This document shows, one piece after another, positions 8,144 through 16,687 of a stretch of DNA of 64,000 bases (its first letter is position 1; each line of letters starts with the position of its first letter). The notes under the pieces were generated by a model. The model was not told where the DNA came from. It worked only from the letters and a program-made list of their open reading frames with translations, and made no database searches. The DNA comes from Sphingobacteriaceae bacterium UBA6709 (GTDB lineage: Bacteria; Bacteroidota; Bacteroidia; Sphingobacteriales; Sphingobacteriaceae), in NCBI GenBank assembly GCA_002454425.1, contig DKIV01000031.1, positions 9,917-73,916 of the forward strand. Reading direction: 5' to 3'. Position numbers and translations under genes: made by a program.

Positions 8144-8169
8144 ACAATTCGGGAACGTTCCCGAATTGT
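8144..8169. promoter_or_regulatory. LacI-type operator 1 (26-bp perfect palindrome)
   Basis: A perfect palindrome is centred on CGGGAACGTTCCCG, extended by ACAATT on the left and its complement on the right. The symmetric centre AACGTT with flanking G/C is typical of LacI/GalR-family operators. A half-site (AATTCGGGAA) lies just upstream at 8093-8102. It sits 185 bp upstream of operator 2, close enough for looping. Confidence 0.8.
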
Positions 8170-8296
8170 GGGCGCTGATAGTAATATTAAATAAAATGCT
8201 TTTATTTTTTCAAGTGTCTGGTAATTAGTTGTTTATTGTGTGTTTTTTTTAAATGTAAAAATTACGTCTTTAGCTTCTTTATCGGTTGTTGTAAAA

Positions 8297-8305
8297 TGTG
8301 GATAA
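8297..8305 (-). promoter_or_regulatory. Perfect DnaA-box consensus, copy 2 (inverted)
   Basis: The plus strand reads TGTGGATAA, the complement of the DnaA 9-mer TTATCCACA. It is in inverted orientation relative to copy 1 and about 170 bp away. Confidence 0.45.
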
Positions 8306-8321
8306 CTTTTGTCTTTTTTGA

Positions 8322-8352
8322 TTGATTTCGGGAACGTTCCCGTTTAACTTTA
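8322..8352 (+). promoter_or_regulatory. susC promoter with LacI operator 2 in its spacer
   Basis: A -33-like TTG (8322-8324) is separated by 20 nt from TAACTTTA (8345-8352), a close match to the Bacteroidota -7 box TAnnTTTG. The 14-bp palindrome CGGGAACGTTCCCG (8329-8342) fills the spacer, so a bound LacI protein would block polymerase. The predicted transcript start leaves about a 55-nt leader before susC. Confidence 0.72.
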
Positions 8353-8413
8353 TATCAAACGAAGGAAAGCCATTTGGGCTAACCAAAATTGTTAAACTAA
8401 AATTAAACCTCAA

Positions 8414-11380
8414 ATGAAAAAAAGTTACTTGCTGAGAGCATTTATGCTATGCTGGTTCGTGACACTCTCCATTTTTAGCTACGCGCAAAATGGAAGTATA
8501 AGCGGACTGGTGACAGACGAGATGAACCAGCCGTTGCCTGGAGCATCTGTAAGTATAAAGAGTTTGAATCGCGGGGTGTCAACAGATGATAAAGGTCGCT
8601 TTAAACTATCAGGCTTGCCTTTCGGTACCTATAGGTTATCTGTGAGTTTCCTGGGCTATCAGGTTCTTGAGAATAACGTAACCGTAAATGGCGAGGCGAT
8701 ATCCAACTTTCGTCTTCAACCCAATGCTGAATCGTTAAGCGAAGTAGTAGTGATAGGCTACGGTACCCAACAGAAAAAGGAGCTCACCGGTTCTATTACT
8801 ACTGTTACTTCGAAGAATTTTCAACAGGGAACAATTACCACTCCGGAACAGCTGATTGTCGGTAAAGTTGCGGGGGTACAGATTACGACTAATGGTGGTC
8901 AGCCAGGAAGCGGAAGTACTATACGTGTACGCGGAGGAGCTTCCCTGAACGCCAGTAACGACCCGCTGATTGTTGTCGATGGGGTTCCCTTAAGCAATTC
9001 CACGATCTCCGGTATCGGAAATCCTTTATCGCTTATCAATCCTAATGATATCGAAAGCTTCACAGTGCTTAAAGATGCTAACGCAACGGCTATTTACGGT
9101 TCAAGAGCTTCTAATGGCGTTATTCTGATCACTACTAAGAAGGGAAGTAGCGGAACTCCGTCGGTAAACTTTAGTACCCAGAACTCTATAGCTACCGTAG
9201 CAAAAAAGGTTGACGTGCTATCGGCGGATGAGGTACGCGATTATGTAAACGCTAATGGTAGCGATGCATTGAAAGCGCTTTTAGGTACAGCCAATACTAA
9301 CTGGCAGGATGAAATCTTCCGGAACGCGGCTACAACGGATAATAATCTGAGTGTTAACGGGACTTATAAGACCATGCCTTACCGGGTTTCCGCAGGATAT
9401 CTGAATCAGGATGGAACCCTTATTCGTGATAATATGAAACGCGGTACCGCGGCTATTAGCTTGAGTCCGAAGTTTTTTGATAATCACCTTAAGGTAGATC
9501 TGAATGTTAAGGGTTCGCTTACCCGTTCGCAGTTCGCCAACCAGGATGCTATAGGTGCTGCTATACAATTTGATCCCACTCAACCGGTATATATGGATGA
9601 TCAGACTTATGGCGGTTATTACGAGTGGACAAGACCCGACGGAACGTTAAACCCGAATGCTCCGCGTAATCCCGTATCATTAATACGGATGAAAGATGAT
9701 CACGGCAAGACTGCCCGCAGCTTCGGTAATATGCAGCTCGATTATTCTTTTCATTTCCTGCCGGAGTTGCATGCAAATGTGAATTTTGGGTATGATGTGT
9801 CACGAGGTCAGGGATCGGTATTTATTCCGGCGAATGCGGCGATGAGCTTCGGTACAAAAGGTAATTACAATGAGTATAAAGCCGATATTTCTAATAAGGT
9901 TGTGGAAGCATACCTCAGCTATGCCAAGGATCTTCAATCGATAAAGAGCAATATTAATGCTACCGCAGGCTATGGATATTATGCTAACCGTACTAAGACT
10001 ACTAATTTTAACACCTATCAAGCCGATAGTACGACTATCAAAAGCACGCCGAAGTTTCCCTTTGATATTCCGGAGAACAGGCTTCTTTCATATTATGGTC
10101 GTTTGATCTATACCTTCAATAACAAATATATCTTTTCGGGAACTATACGTGCCGACGGATCGTCCCGCTTTAGCGAGGATAACCGCTGGGGGGTATTTCC
10201 ATCGGCAGCCTTCACCTGGAGAATCAACGAGGAGCAGTTCCTTAAAAGTTCCAGTGTTTTGTCGGATTTAAAGTTGCGCCTAAGTTACGGCGTTACAGGA
10301 CAGCAGGATGGTATTGCTAACTACTCGTATCTTTCAAACTACAATGTGAGTAACAACGAGGCCATGTATCGTATGGGTGATACATATTATTACATGAATG
10401 CTCCCGTTGCTTACGACTCCAATGTTAAGTGGGAAACAACCACTACTTATAACGCTGGTTTAGATTATGGCTTTTTGAACGGACGCATCAATGGTAGCAT
10501 TGATGTTTATAAAAAGAAAACTAAAGATCTGCTGAGTATCATTCCTATTCCTATTGGTTCAAACTTTAGCAATGAGCTTCTTACAAACGTAGGAAACATG
10601 GAAGCTAATGGTGTGGAATTTAGCATTAACGCCAAACCGCTTGTAAGCAACGGATTTGTATGGGACATCGGATTTAACGCGACTTATAATCAAACGAAAG
10701 TTACGAACCTGACCGCCTCTTTTAATCCGGATTATATGGTTAGCGTAGGAGGGATTACAGGATCTACAGGCAATAAGATTCAGGCGCATACGCTAAATCA
10801 TACGCCATTTTCTTACTACGTATTCCAGCAGGTATATGATGAAGCTGGTAAGCCGGTGTACGGGGCTTATGCTGATCAGAACGATGATGGCGTAATCAAC
10901 GAGTCGGATAAGTATTTCTATAAGTCGCCTTTGCCTAAAGTGACTATGGGATTTTCTACGTCCTTAACGTATCGCAAATGGACCCTTAGTACGGTGTTAC
11001 GCTCCAGCCTTGGCAATTACATTTATGATAACGTAAGCTCCAACCTGGCATCGCGTACCGTGCTTATGGATGCTACCTCGGGAGTGGTTAACAATGTAGC
11101 TCGCGACTTCTTAAATACAGGTTTTACTTCTAATCAATACTTCTCAGACTACTACGTGAAAAATGCCTCATTCTTAAAGATGGATAATCTGGGACTGGCG
11201 TTTAATGCCGGTAATCTGCTGAAGCAGGGAAAGATGAACCTTACCGTGTCCGCCAACGTGCAGAACGTGTTTGTGGTGAGCAAGTATGATGGTGTAGATC
11301 CAGAGAACTATGGTGGCATCGATTATAAATTCTATCCACGGCCGCGCACATTCGTACTTGGTCTGAATGTTGGATTCTAA
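8414..11380 (+). CDS. susC: SusC-like TonB-linked outer-membrane transporter (maltodextrin)
   Basis: The 988-residue protein has a signal peptide (ending near SIFSYAQ) and a carboxypeptidase-D-like domain (SGLVTDEMNQPLPGASVSIK). The TonB-box region and plug follow (SLSEVVVIGYGTQQKKELTG; VRGGASLNASNDPLIVVDGV; YGSRASNGVILITTKKG). A large beta-barrel ends with VLGLNVGF. These are the hallmarks of the SusC/RagA class, which imports oligosaccharides as a complex with a SusD lid. Its place at the head of an amylase/phosphorylase operon points to maltodextrins. An operator-covered promoter lies just upstream. Confidence 0.95.
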   Translation: MKKSYLLRAFMLCWFVTLSIFSYAQNGSISGLVTDEMNQPLPGASVSIKSLNRGVSTDDKGRFKLSGLPFGTYRLSVSFLGYQVLENNVTVNGEAISNFRLQPNAESLSEVVVIGYGTQQKKELTGSITTVTSKNFQQGTITTPEQLIVGKVAGVQITTNGGQPGSGSTIRVRGGASLNASNDPLIVVDGVPLSNSTISGIGNPLSLINPNDIESFTVLKDANATAIYGSRASNGVILITTKKGSSGTPSVNFSTQNSIATVAKKVDVLSADEVRDYVNANGSDALKALLGTANTNWQDEIFRNAATTDNNLSVNGTYKTMPYRVSAGYLNQDGTLIRDNMKRGTAAISLSPKFFDNHLKVDLNVKGSLTRSQFANQDAIGAAIQFDPTQPVYMDDQTYGGYYEWTRPDGTLNPNAPRNPVSLIRMKDDHGKTARSFGNMQLDYSFHFLPELHANVNFGYDVSRGQGSVFIPANAAMSFGTKGNYNEYKADISNKVVEAYLSYAKDLQSIKSNINATAGYGYYANRTKTTNFNTYQADSTTIKSTPKFPFDIPENRLLSYYGRLIYTFNNKYIFSGTIRADGSSRFSEDNRWGVFPSAAFTWRINEEQFLKSSSVLSDLKLRLSYGVTGQQDGIANYSYLSNYNVSNNEAMYRMGDTYYYMNAPVAYDSNVKWETTTTYNAGLDYGFLNGRINGSIDVYKKKTKDLLSIIPIPIGSNFSNELLTNVGNMEANGVEFSINAKPLVSNGFVWDIGFNATYNQTKVTNLTASFNPDYMVSVGGITGSTGNKIQAHTLNHTPFSYYVFQQVYDEAGKPVYGAYADQNDDGVINESDKYFYKSPLPKVTMGFSTSLTYRKWTLSTVLRSSLGNYIYDNVSSNLASRTVLMDATSGVVNNVARDFLNTGFTSNQYFSDYYVKNASFLKMDNLGLAFNAGNLLKQGKMNLTVSANVQNVFVVSKYDGVDPENYGGIDYKFYPRPRTFVLGLNVGF

Positions 11381-11398
11381 AATTATTGAAAGGAGAAA

Positions 11399-12988
11399 AT
11401 GATGAAATATCTAAATTATAATATTCTGACGCTATTGACAGGAGTGATTCTTTTGCTCAGCGCCTGTGCCAAGGACTTGAATCTGTCGCCAACGAATGAT
11501 CTTACGGCCGATCGTGCCTATGCAAATCTGGAAGGATATAAAAGCGGCCTGGCTAAAGTTTACGGTGCCTATGCCGCGCCAAGTAATTCGGGTACAGGAT
11601 CGAGTGATGTTGCCGGACAGGATCCAGGATACGCGGATTTTCTGCGTGGCTTCTGGAACTTGCAGGAACTTCCTACAGATGAAGCTGCCTGTGCCTGGAT
11701 CGGTGATGCTGGAGGGGGTGTGTTAGGTCTGAATTATAATAATTACGCGCCCTCTAATGTGTTGGTGTTGGGTATGTACGCCAGAAGCATGTATCAGATA
11801 TCTGTGGTTAATGAATTTCTGAGGGAGAGCACCGATGCCAAGGTTGCCGGACGCGGTATCAGCGGCACGGATGCTGAGGAAATTAAATACTTCGCAGCTG
11901 AAGCGCGCTTTATCAGAGCCTTTCAGTATTGGGTATTGATGGATCTGTTTGGCAATCCACCATTCGTCACTGAGGAGAATACTGTTGGTAAAGATGCTCC
12001 ACAACAAATAAAACGTGCAGATCTGTTTAAATATGTTGAGTCGGAGTTGCTGGCGATAGAGCCCTTGTTGAAAGAAACCAATGAATATGGACGAGCTACG
12101 AAAGCTGCGGACTGGGCATTGCTTGCTCGTATGTACCTTAACGCGGGTGTGTATACCGGTACTACGAAATACAACGAGGCCGCGCAATATGCAGAGAAAG
12201 TGATTGCTTCAGGAAAATATTCTCTGCACAGCAAATATGCCAATCTTTTCATGGCTGATAATGATATAAATAATCCGGAGGTGATTCTTTCAATTAATTA
12301 CGATGGTGTTAAGACGCAGAATTTTGGAGGAACGACCTATTTAATCAATGCGGCAGTGAACGGCGATATGAAGCCTGTAGAGTTTGGTATTCCGAATGGC
12401 GGCTGGGGAGGAAACAGAAGTCGCTCGACTTTACCTAAGCTGTTCGGCAACTACCAGACTACGAAAGATAAACGGGCGATGTTTTTTGGCAGCGCTCCTG
12501 AGATTCAGGATATTTCCATCTTCACGCAAGGACTTGCCGTTACGAAGTTTACAAATCTTACTTCTACGGGAGCCACCGCGCCATCGGTAGGAGGCACGTA
12601 TTGCTCTACTGACTTTCCTTTATTCCGCCTGGCAGAGATGTATCTTATTTATGCTGAGGCTGTGGCTCGCGGAGGATCCGGAAATACCGGTACTGCTTTG
12701 AGCTATCTTAATCAGTTGCGTCAGCGTGCCTATGGTGATAATTCAGGAAACCTGAATGCTTATACGGTGAATGACGTATTGGACGAGCGCGGCCGTGAGC
12801 TTTATTGGGAGGGCTTCAGACGTACTGACCTCATAAGATACGGCAGATATACTTCCGGCACTTATTTGTGGCCCTTTAAGGGAGGTGCTCCGGCCGGTAC
12901 TGCTGTGGAAGATTATAAAAGCATTTACCCGCTTCCTGTGAGTGATGTTATCGCAAATACTAACCTGACCCAGAATCCGGGATATTAA
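11399..12988 (+). CDS. susD: SusD-like starch-binding outer-membrane lipoprotein
   Basis: The 529-residue protein has an SPII signal peptide with lipobox LLSAC. The SusD/RagB tetratricopeptide-type fold is visible as EARFIRAFQYWVLMDLFGNPPF near the N-terminus and the C-terminal signature LDERGRELYWEGFRRTDLIR. It would lie on the cell surface and act as the substrate-binding lid over SusC. Two adjacent ATGs (11399 and 11402) follow AAAGGAG; the second has the better spacing. It starts 18 nt after susC. Confidence 0.95.
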   Translation: MMKYLNYNILTLLTGVILLLSACAKDLNLSPTNDLTADRAYANLEGYKSGLAKVYGAYAAPSNSGTGSSDVAGQDPGYADFLRGFWNLQELPTDEAACAWIGDAGGGVLGLNYNNYAPSNVLVLGMYARSMYQISVVNEFLRESTDAKVAGRGISGTDAEEIKYFAAEARFIRAFQYWVLMDLFGNPPFVTEENTVGKDAPQQIKRADLFKYVESELLAIEPLLKETNEYGRATKAADWALLARMYLNAGVYTGTTKYNEAAQYAEKVIASGKYSLHSKYANLFMADNDINNPEVILSINYDGVKTQNFGGTTYLINAAVNGDMKPVEFGIPNGGWGGNRSRSTLPKLFGNYQTTKDKRAMFFGSAPEIQDISIFTQGLAVTKFTNLTSTGATAPSVGGTYCSTDFPLFRLAEMYLIYAEAVARGGSGNTGTALSYLNQLRQRAYGDNSGNLNAYTVNDVLDERGRELYWEGFRRTDLIRYGRYTSGTYLWPFKGGAPAGTAVEDYKSIYPLPVSDVIANTNLTQNPGY

Positions 12989-13014
12989 CAGATTTTCAAT
13001 AAAGATATTTCACT

Positions 13015-14043
13015 ATGAAACTGATCAATAATATAGCATTTTTTTGTTTCCTGGCGACACTCGTCTTTTCCTGCAAAAAGGACGGAGATTTAACCGTCGC
13101 CAGGACGGATACTTCATCAGATCTTACCGCAAGCGCTACAACGCTGGTGTTGAAGAAAGCTGATGAGAGTAAGGACGCTGTTGCTCTGAGTTGGAAGGCT
13201 GCCGACTTTGGATATGCCGCTTCAGTAACACAGGTGCTGCAGATAGCGATGAAGGGCACTAACTTCGCCTCTCCCAAGGAAATAGTGCTGACAAATCGCA
13301 GCACGTCCATAAAATACACCGTGTTGGATTTCAACGCACTGGTGCTTACGCTGGGTTTACCTTTTAACAGAAGTACAGATCTGGAGTTGCGCGTTAAATC
13401 GACCATTTCAGCATCGTTCCCGCCATCGTATTCGAGTGTAGTTTCGATGGCGGTGACGCCTTATGAACTGGTAAGTTTCATTTATGTTCCCGGTGATTAC
13501 CAGGGATGGAATGTCGCTACTGCCGATAGCTTGCGGTCGCCTACCGGCAATGGGATATACAGCGGCATCATAAACTTCCCTGCCAAGGCTGGAGCCACTT
13601 TTGAATTTAAGATCACCCCGGCCAAGTCATGGAATACGGCTTACGGTGATGCAGGCAACGGCACGCTAAGTACCAGCGGAGGCAATTTGAAGGCTCCCGC
13701 GGCAGGATCGTACCGTCTGACAGCAGATCTAAATGCTAACACCTGGAAGATGGAAGTGGAAAGCTGGGGCATTATCGGCGCGGCAACGCCAAACGGCTGG
13801 GGCAGCGATACTCCTTTAACTTACGATAACGGCAAGGCGGTATGGACAGGAACACTGACTTTGAGCGCCGGAGAATTTAAGTTCCGCAAGAATGCAAGCT
13901 GGGATGCCGGCAACGCTTTTGGAGCAGGCGCGGCTGATGGGCTGCTAAGTGCTACCGGGGCTAATATTAATCTGACTGTGGCCGGCACCTATCGATTGGT
14001 GCTGGATACGGAGGCACTTACTTATACATTAACAAAAATATAG
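13015..14043 (+). CDS. SusE/SusF-like surface starch-binding lipoprotein
   Basis: The 342-residue lipoprotein has lipobox LVFSC followed by charged residues (KKDGD) common in surface-exported Bacteroidota lipoproteins. An N-terminal SusE-type Ig-like domain (about 30-150) is followed by two starch-binding CBM-like modules, each with Trp-rich strands (VPGDYQGWNVATADSLRSP; GAATPNGWGSDTPL). It probably holds alpha-glucan chains at the surface beside SusCD. It is shorter than SusF, so SusE-like is the better name. A hairpin follows its stop codon. Confidence 0.85.
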   Translation: MKLINNIAFFCFLATLVFSCKKDGDLTVARTDTSSDLTASATTLVLKKADESKDAVALSWKAADFGYAASVTQVLQIAMKGTNFASPKEIVLTNRSTSIKYTVLDFNALVLTLGLPFNRSTDLELRVKSTISASFPPSYSSVVSMAVTPYELVSFIYVPGDYQGWNVATADSLRSPTGNGIYSGIINFPAKAGATFEFKITPAKSWNTAYGDAGNGTLSTSGGNLKAPAAGSYRLTADLNANTWKMEVESWGIIGAATPNGWGSDTPLTYDNGKAVWTGTLTLSAGEFKFRKNASWDAGNAFGAGAADGLLSATGANINLTVAGTYRLVLDTEALTYTLTKI

Positions 14044-14065
14044 TTTGAGTTGAGGCTGAATTGGG

Positions 14066-14083
14066 GGGCGACAAGCGTCGCCC
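14066..14083 (+). other. Intercistronic hairpin between susE-like gene and amylase
   Basis: A 7-bp perfect G+C-rich stem (GGGCGAC/GTCGCCC) with loop AAGC lies 23 nt after the SusE/F stop. There is no T-run, so it is more likely an mRNA stability or processing element that separates the abundant binding-protein message from the enzyme genes. Confidence 0.5.
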
Positions 14084-14128
14084 TCTGATGACGTTTCCAT
14101 GGTGTTATACCATCTGAATTTTACTGAG

Positions 14129-15979
14129 ATGAAGAAAGCTTTCATGCTAATATACTTGCTTGCAGCGGCGATGACTCTCCGGGCGCAAGTGCCGGCATTA
14201 GATCGTGTAGAACCCATGTTTTGGTGGGTTGGCATGCATCATCCGGAGCTCCAGCTGATAGTACATGGTGAGAATATTTCTTCACGTACTGTTGTTGTTA
14301 ACTATCCGGGAGTGACCTTACTGAGAGTCAACAAGGTTGAAAATCCTAATTATGTTTTTGTCGATCTTAAGATTGACGGCACTGCTCGTGCCGGAAAGTT
14401 TCCTATCATATTTGAAAAGAAGGGAGCAAAGAAACTAATTTATACGTATGAATTGAAGGCTCGTCAACCTCGGGATGAACGCTTTACAGGTGTGACGAAT
14501 AAGGATTTTATCTATCTGATTATGCCGGATAGGTTCGCCAATGGTGATATGAAGAATGACATCATCAAGGGTATGCGCGAAACGTCCCTGAATCGTGATT
14601 CCATATATTATCGGCATGGGGGGGATATTCAGGGAATTATTGATCATCTTGATTACCTGAAAGATCTGGGCGTAACAGCTTTGTGGCTCAATCCTGTCTT
14701 AGAGAATGATCAGCCGAAGACTTCTTATCATGGTTATGCCAATACCGAAAACTATCGTATTGACCGGCGCTTTGGCAGCAACGAGTTGTATAGGAAACTG
14801 TCGGAGGAATGCCATCGGCGAGGCATGAAACTAATTAAGGATCTTGTGCATAATCATATAGGCAGTGAGCACTGGACCATGCTCGATATGCCTTCAAAAG
14901 ATTGGGTGCATCAATGGCCTCAATTTACCAAGACCTCATACAAAGATCAGGTGTTATTTGATCCATATGCTTCAGTTGCCGATAGGAAGGTGATGACTGA
15001 TGGGTGGTTTGATGCGCATATGCCTGATATGAATCAGCATAATCCCTATGTTCAGAAGTATATCACACAAAGTCATATTTGGTGGATAGAATATGCTGGT
15101 CTTAATGGCTTCCGGTTAGATACCTACGCATATAACGATCCGGAATTTATGGCAGCATGGGGAAAAATAGTGAAAGAGGAATATCCTGACTTCAGCATTT
15201 TCGGTGAGACCTGGGTGCATGGTGTTCCCAATCAGGTGTTTTTTACGCAGGGGAATACAGCGAATCAAGGGTTTGATACGGAGCTGCCAGGGGTGACGGA
15301 TTTCCAGGCCTTGTGGGGGATTACAGAAGCGCTGAATGGCAAATTTGGTTGGAATGAGGGGGTAAATAAGCTGTATACCACGCTGGCTAGTGATTTTGTT
15401 TATCAGGATGCTTCGCGAAACGTGGTGTTCCTTGACAACCATGATCTAAGCAGGTTTTATTCTGTGATCGGAGAGGATTTGAACAAGTTTAAATCGGGCA
15501 TCGCATGGCTACTCACTACCCGTGGGATTCCTCAAATCTATTATGGGACGGAGGTGCTGATGAAAAATTTCGCAAACCCCGATGGTTTGGTACGTGAGGA
15601 TTTTCAGGGTGGCTGGATCGGGGATTTGAAAAATAAATTTGAGTCTTCGGGACGTACAGCAAAGGAAAATGAGGCTTTCAACTATGTTCGGAAGCTGGCT
15701 CTTTACAGAAAAGATAACCCGGTCTTGCAGCAGGGGAAGCTCATGCAGTTCGTGCCGGAAGATGCCGTGTATGTTTATTTCCGCTATGATCAGGATAAAA
15801 CCATTATGGTGATAATGAATACGGATAACAAGGTCCATTCGCTTAATACGATGCGATTCGCTGAACGTCTGTCGGGTTTTCGAGGTGCTCGCAACATTGT
15901 AAGTGATGAGGTCTTGTCTCGTCTGGATCAAATTACTGTGGCTCCATCGACAACCCTTGTACTTGAATTAACAAAATAG
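14129..15979 (+). CDS. GH13 neopullulanase/cyclomaltodextrinase-like amylase
   Basis: ATG 14129 gives 616 residues with a signal peptide (ending near MTLRAQ). An N-terminal cyclomaltodextrinase-type beta-sandwich (about 25-120) is followed by the GH13 barrel. The conserved regions are visible: DLVHNHIG, GFRLDTYAY (nucleophile Asp331), FGETWVHG (acid/base Glu360) and FLDNHDLSRF (Asp439). This architecture matches periplasmic SusA-type neopullulanases, which cut imported maltodextrins and pullulan fragments. The absence of a lipobox also favours the periplasm. The longer frame from 14099 adds a non-signal extension. Confidence 0.9.
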   Translation: MKKAFMLIYLLAAAMTLRAQVPALDRVEPMFWWVGMHHPELQLIVHGENISSRTVVVNYPGVTLLRVNKVENPNYVFVDLKIDGTARAGKFPIIFEKKGAKKLIYTYELKARQPRDERFTGVTNKDFIYLIMPDRFANGDMKNDIIKGMRETSLNRDSIYYRHGGDIQGIIDHLDYLKDLGVTALWLNPVLENDQPKTSYHGYANTENYRIDRRFGSNELYRKLSEECHRRGMKLIKDLVHNHIGSEHWTMLDMPSKDWVHQWPQFTKTSYKDQVLFDPYASVADRKVMTDGWFDAHMPDMNQHNPYVQKYITQSHIWWIEYAGLNGFRLDTYAYNDPEFMAAWGKIVKEEYPDFSIFGETWVHGVPNQVFFTQGNTANQGFDTELPGVTDFQALWGITEALNGKFGWNEGVNKLYTTLASDFVYQDASRNVVFLDNHDLSRFYSVIGEDLNKFKSGIAWLLTTRGIPQIYYGTEVLMKNFANPDGLVREDFQGGWIGDLKNKFESSGRTAKENEAFNYVRKLALYRKDNPVLQQGKLMQFVPEDAVYVYFRYDQDKTIMVIMNTDNKVHSLNTMRFAERLSGFRGARNIVSDEVLSRLDQITVAPSTTLVLELTK

Positions 15980-16016
15980 ATACAGGAGGGAAATCTCCTT
16001 TTAGCAGAATAATTTT

Positions 16017-16667
16017 ATGAAAATAGAAGCTTGCCTATTCGATTTGGATGGTGTGCTGGTAGATACCGCTATCTATCATTACAGAGCGTGGAAGCGTCTG
16101 GCAAATGACTTAGGATTTGACTTTACAGAAGTACAGAACGAACAGTTGAAGGGTATAAGTCGTACACAGTCGCTAGAGCTTATTTTGGGCTGGGGAGGCA
16201 TCGCGGGGCTGGACGAGGCAGAGAAGTCAGGACTTGCCGAACGTAAAAATACCTGGTATGTAGAGATGATTAGCGATATGCAGCCTTCTGAAATATTGCC
16301 CGGGGCAAAAGCTTTTCTAGAGGGGTGTCGAACATTGGGACTTAAATGCGCTTTGGGGTCGGCAAGTAAGAATTCGGCAATGATCCTTGAGCGTACGGGT
16401 CTTGTCGCATTCTTTGACGCCCTTGTTGATGGAAACGTGGTGACGGTCTCCAAGCCTGATCCGGAAGTATTTCTGAAAGGGGCTGAGCTGTTGGGTGTGC
16501 CAGCGTCAGCATGTGTGGTATTTGAAGACGCTGAGGCTGGAGTACGCGCGGGTAAGGCCGGCGGGATGAAGGTTGTCGGCATCGGGTCGCCATTAGTGCT
16601 TAAGGATGCTGATCGTGTGATCGGTTCCCTGGATGCCATGGAGCCGAAGGAATTGTTTGATTTATAA
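16017..16667 (+). CDS. pgmB: Beta-phosphoglucomutase
   Basis: The 216-residue HAD-superfamily protein begins with the motif FDLDGVLVDTAIYHYRAWK, where Asp9 is the phosphorylated nucleophile and Asp11 the acid/base. The cap carries the beta-PGM substrate loop (LKGISRTQSLELIL). Later HAD motifs are LGSASKN and VFEDAEAGVRAG. It converts beta-glucose-1-phosphate to glucose-6-phosphate. This pairs with the GH65 phosphorylase encoded 20 nt downstream, whose product is exactly beta-glucose-1-phosphate. Confidence 0.95.
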   Translation: MKIEACLFDLDGVLVDTAIYHYRAWKRLANDLGFDFTEVQNEQLKGISRTQSLELILGWGGIAGLDEAEKSGLAERKNTWYVEMISDMQPSEILPGAKAFLEGCRTLGLKCALGSASKNSAMILERTGLVAFFDALVDGNVVTVSKPDPEVFLKGAELLGVPASACVVFEDAEAGVRAGKAGGMKVVGIGSPLVLKDADRVIGSLDAMEPKELFDL

Positions 16668-16687
16668 GGCGCTATAGAGATAAAATC

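Noticed and set aside
8126..8305. Replication origin
   Set aside because: Only two exact DnaA boxes are present, with no AT-rich unwinding repeats, no dnaA/dnaN/gyrB neighbours and the DNA filled with operator elements.
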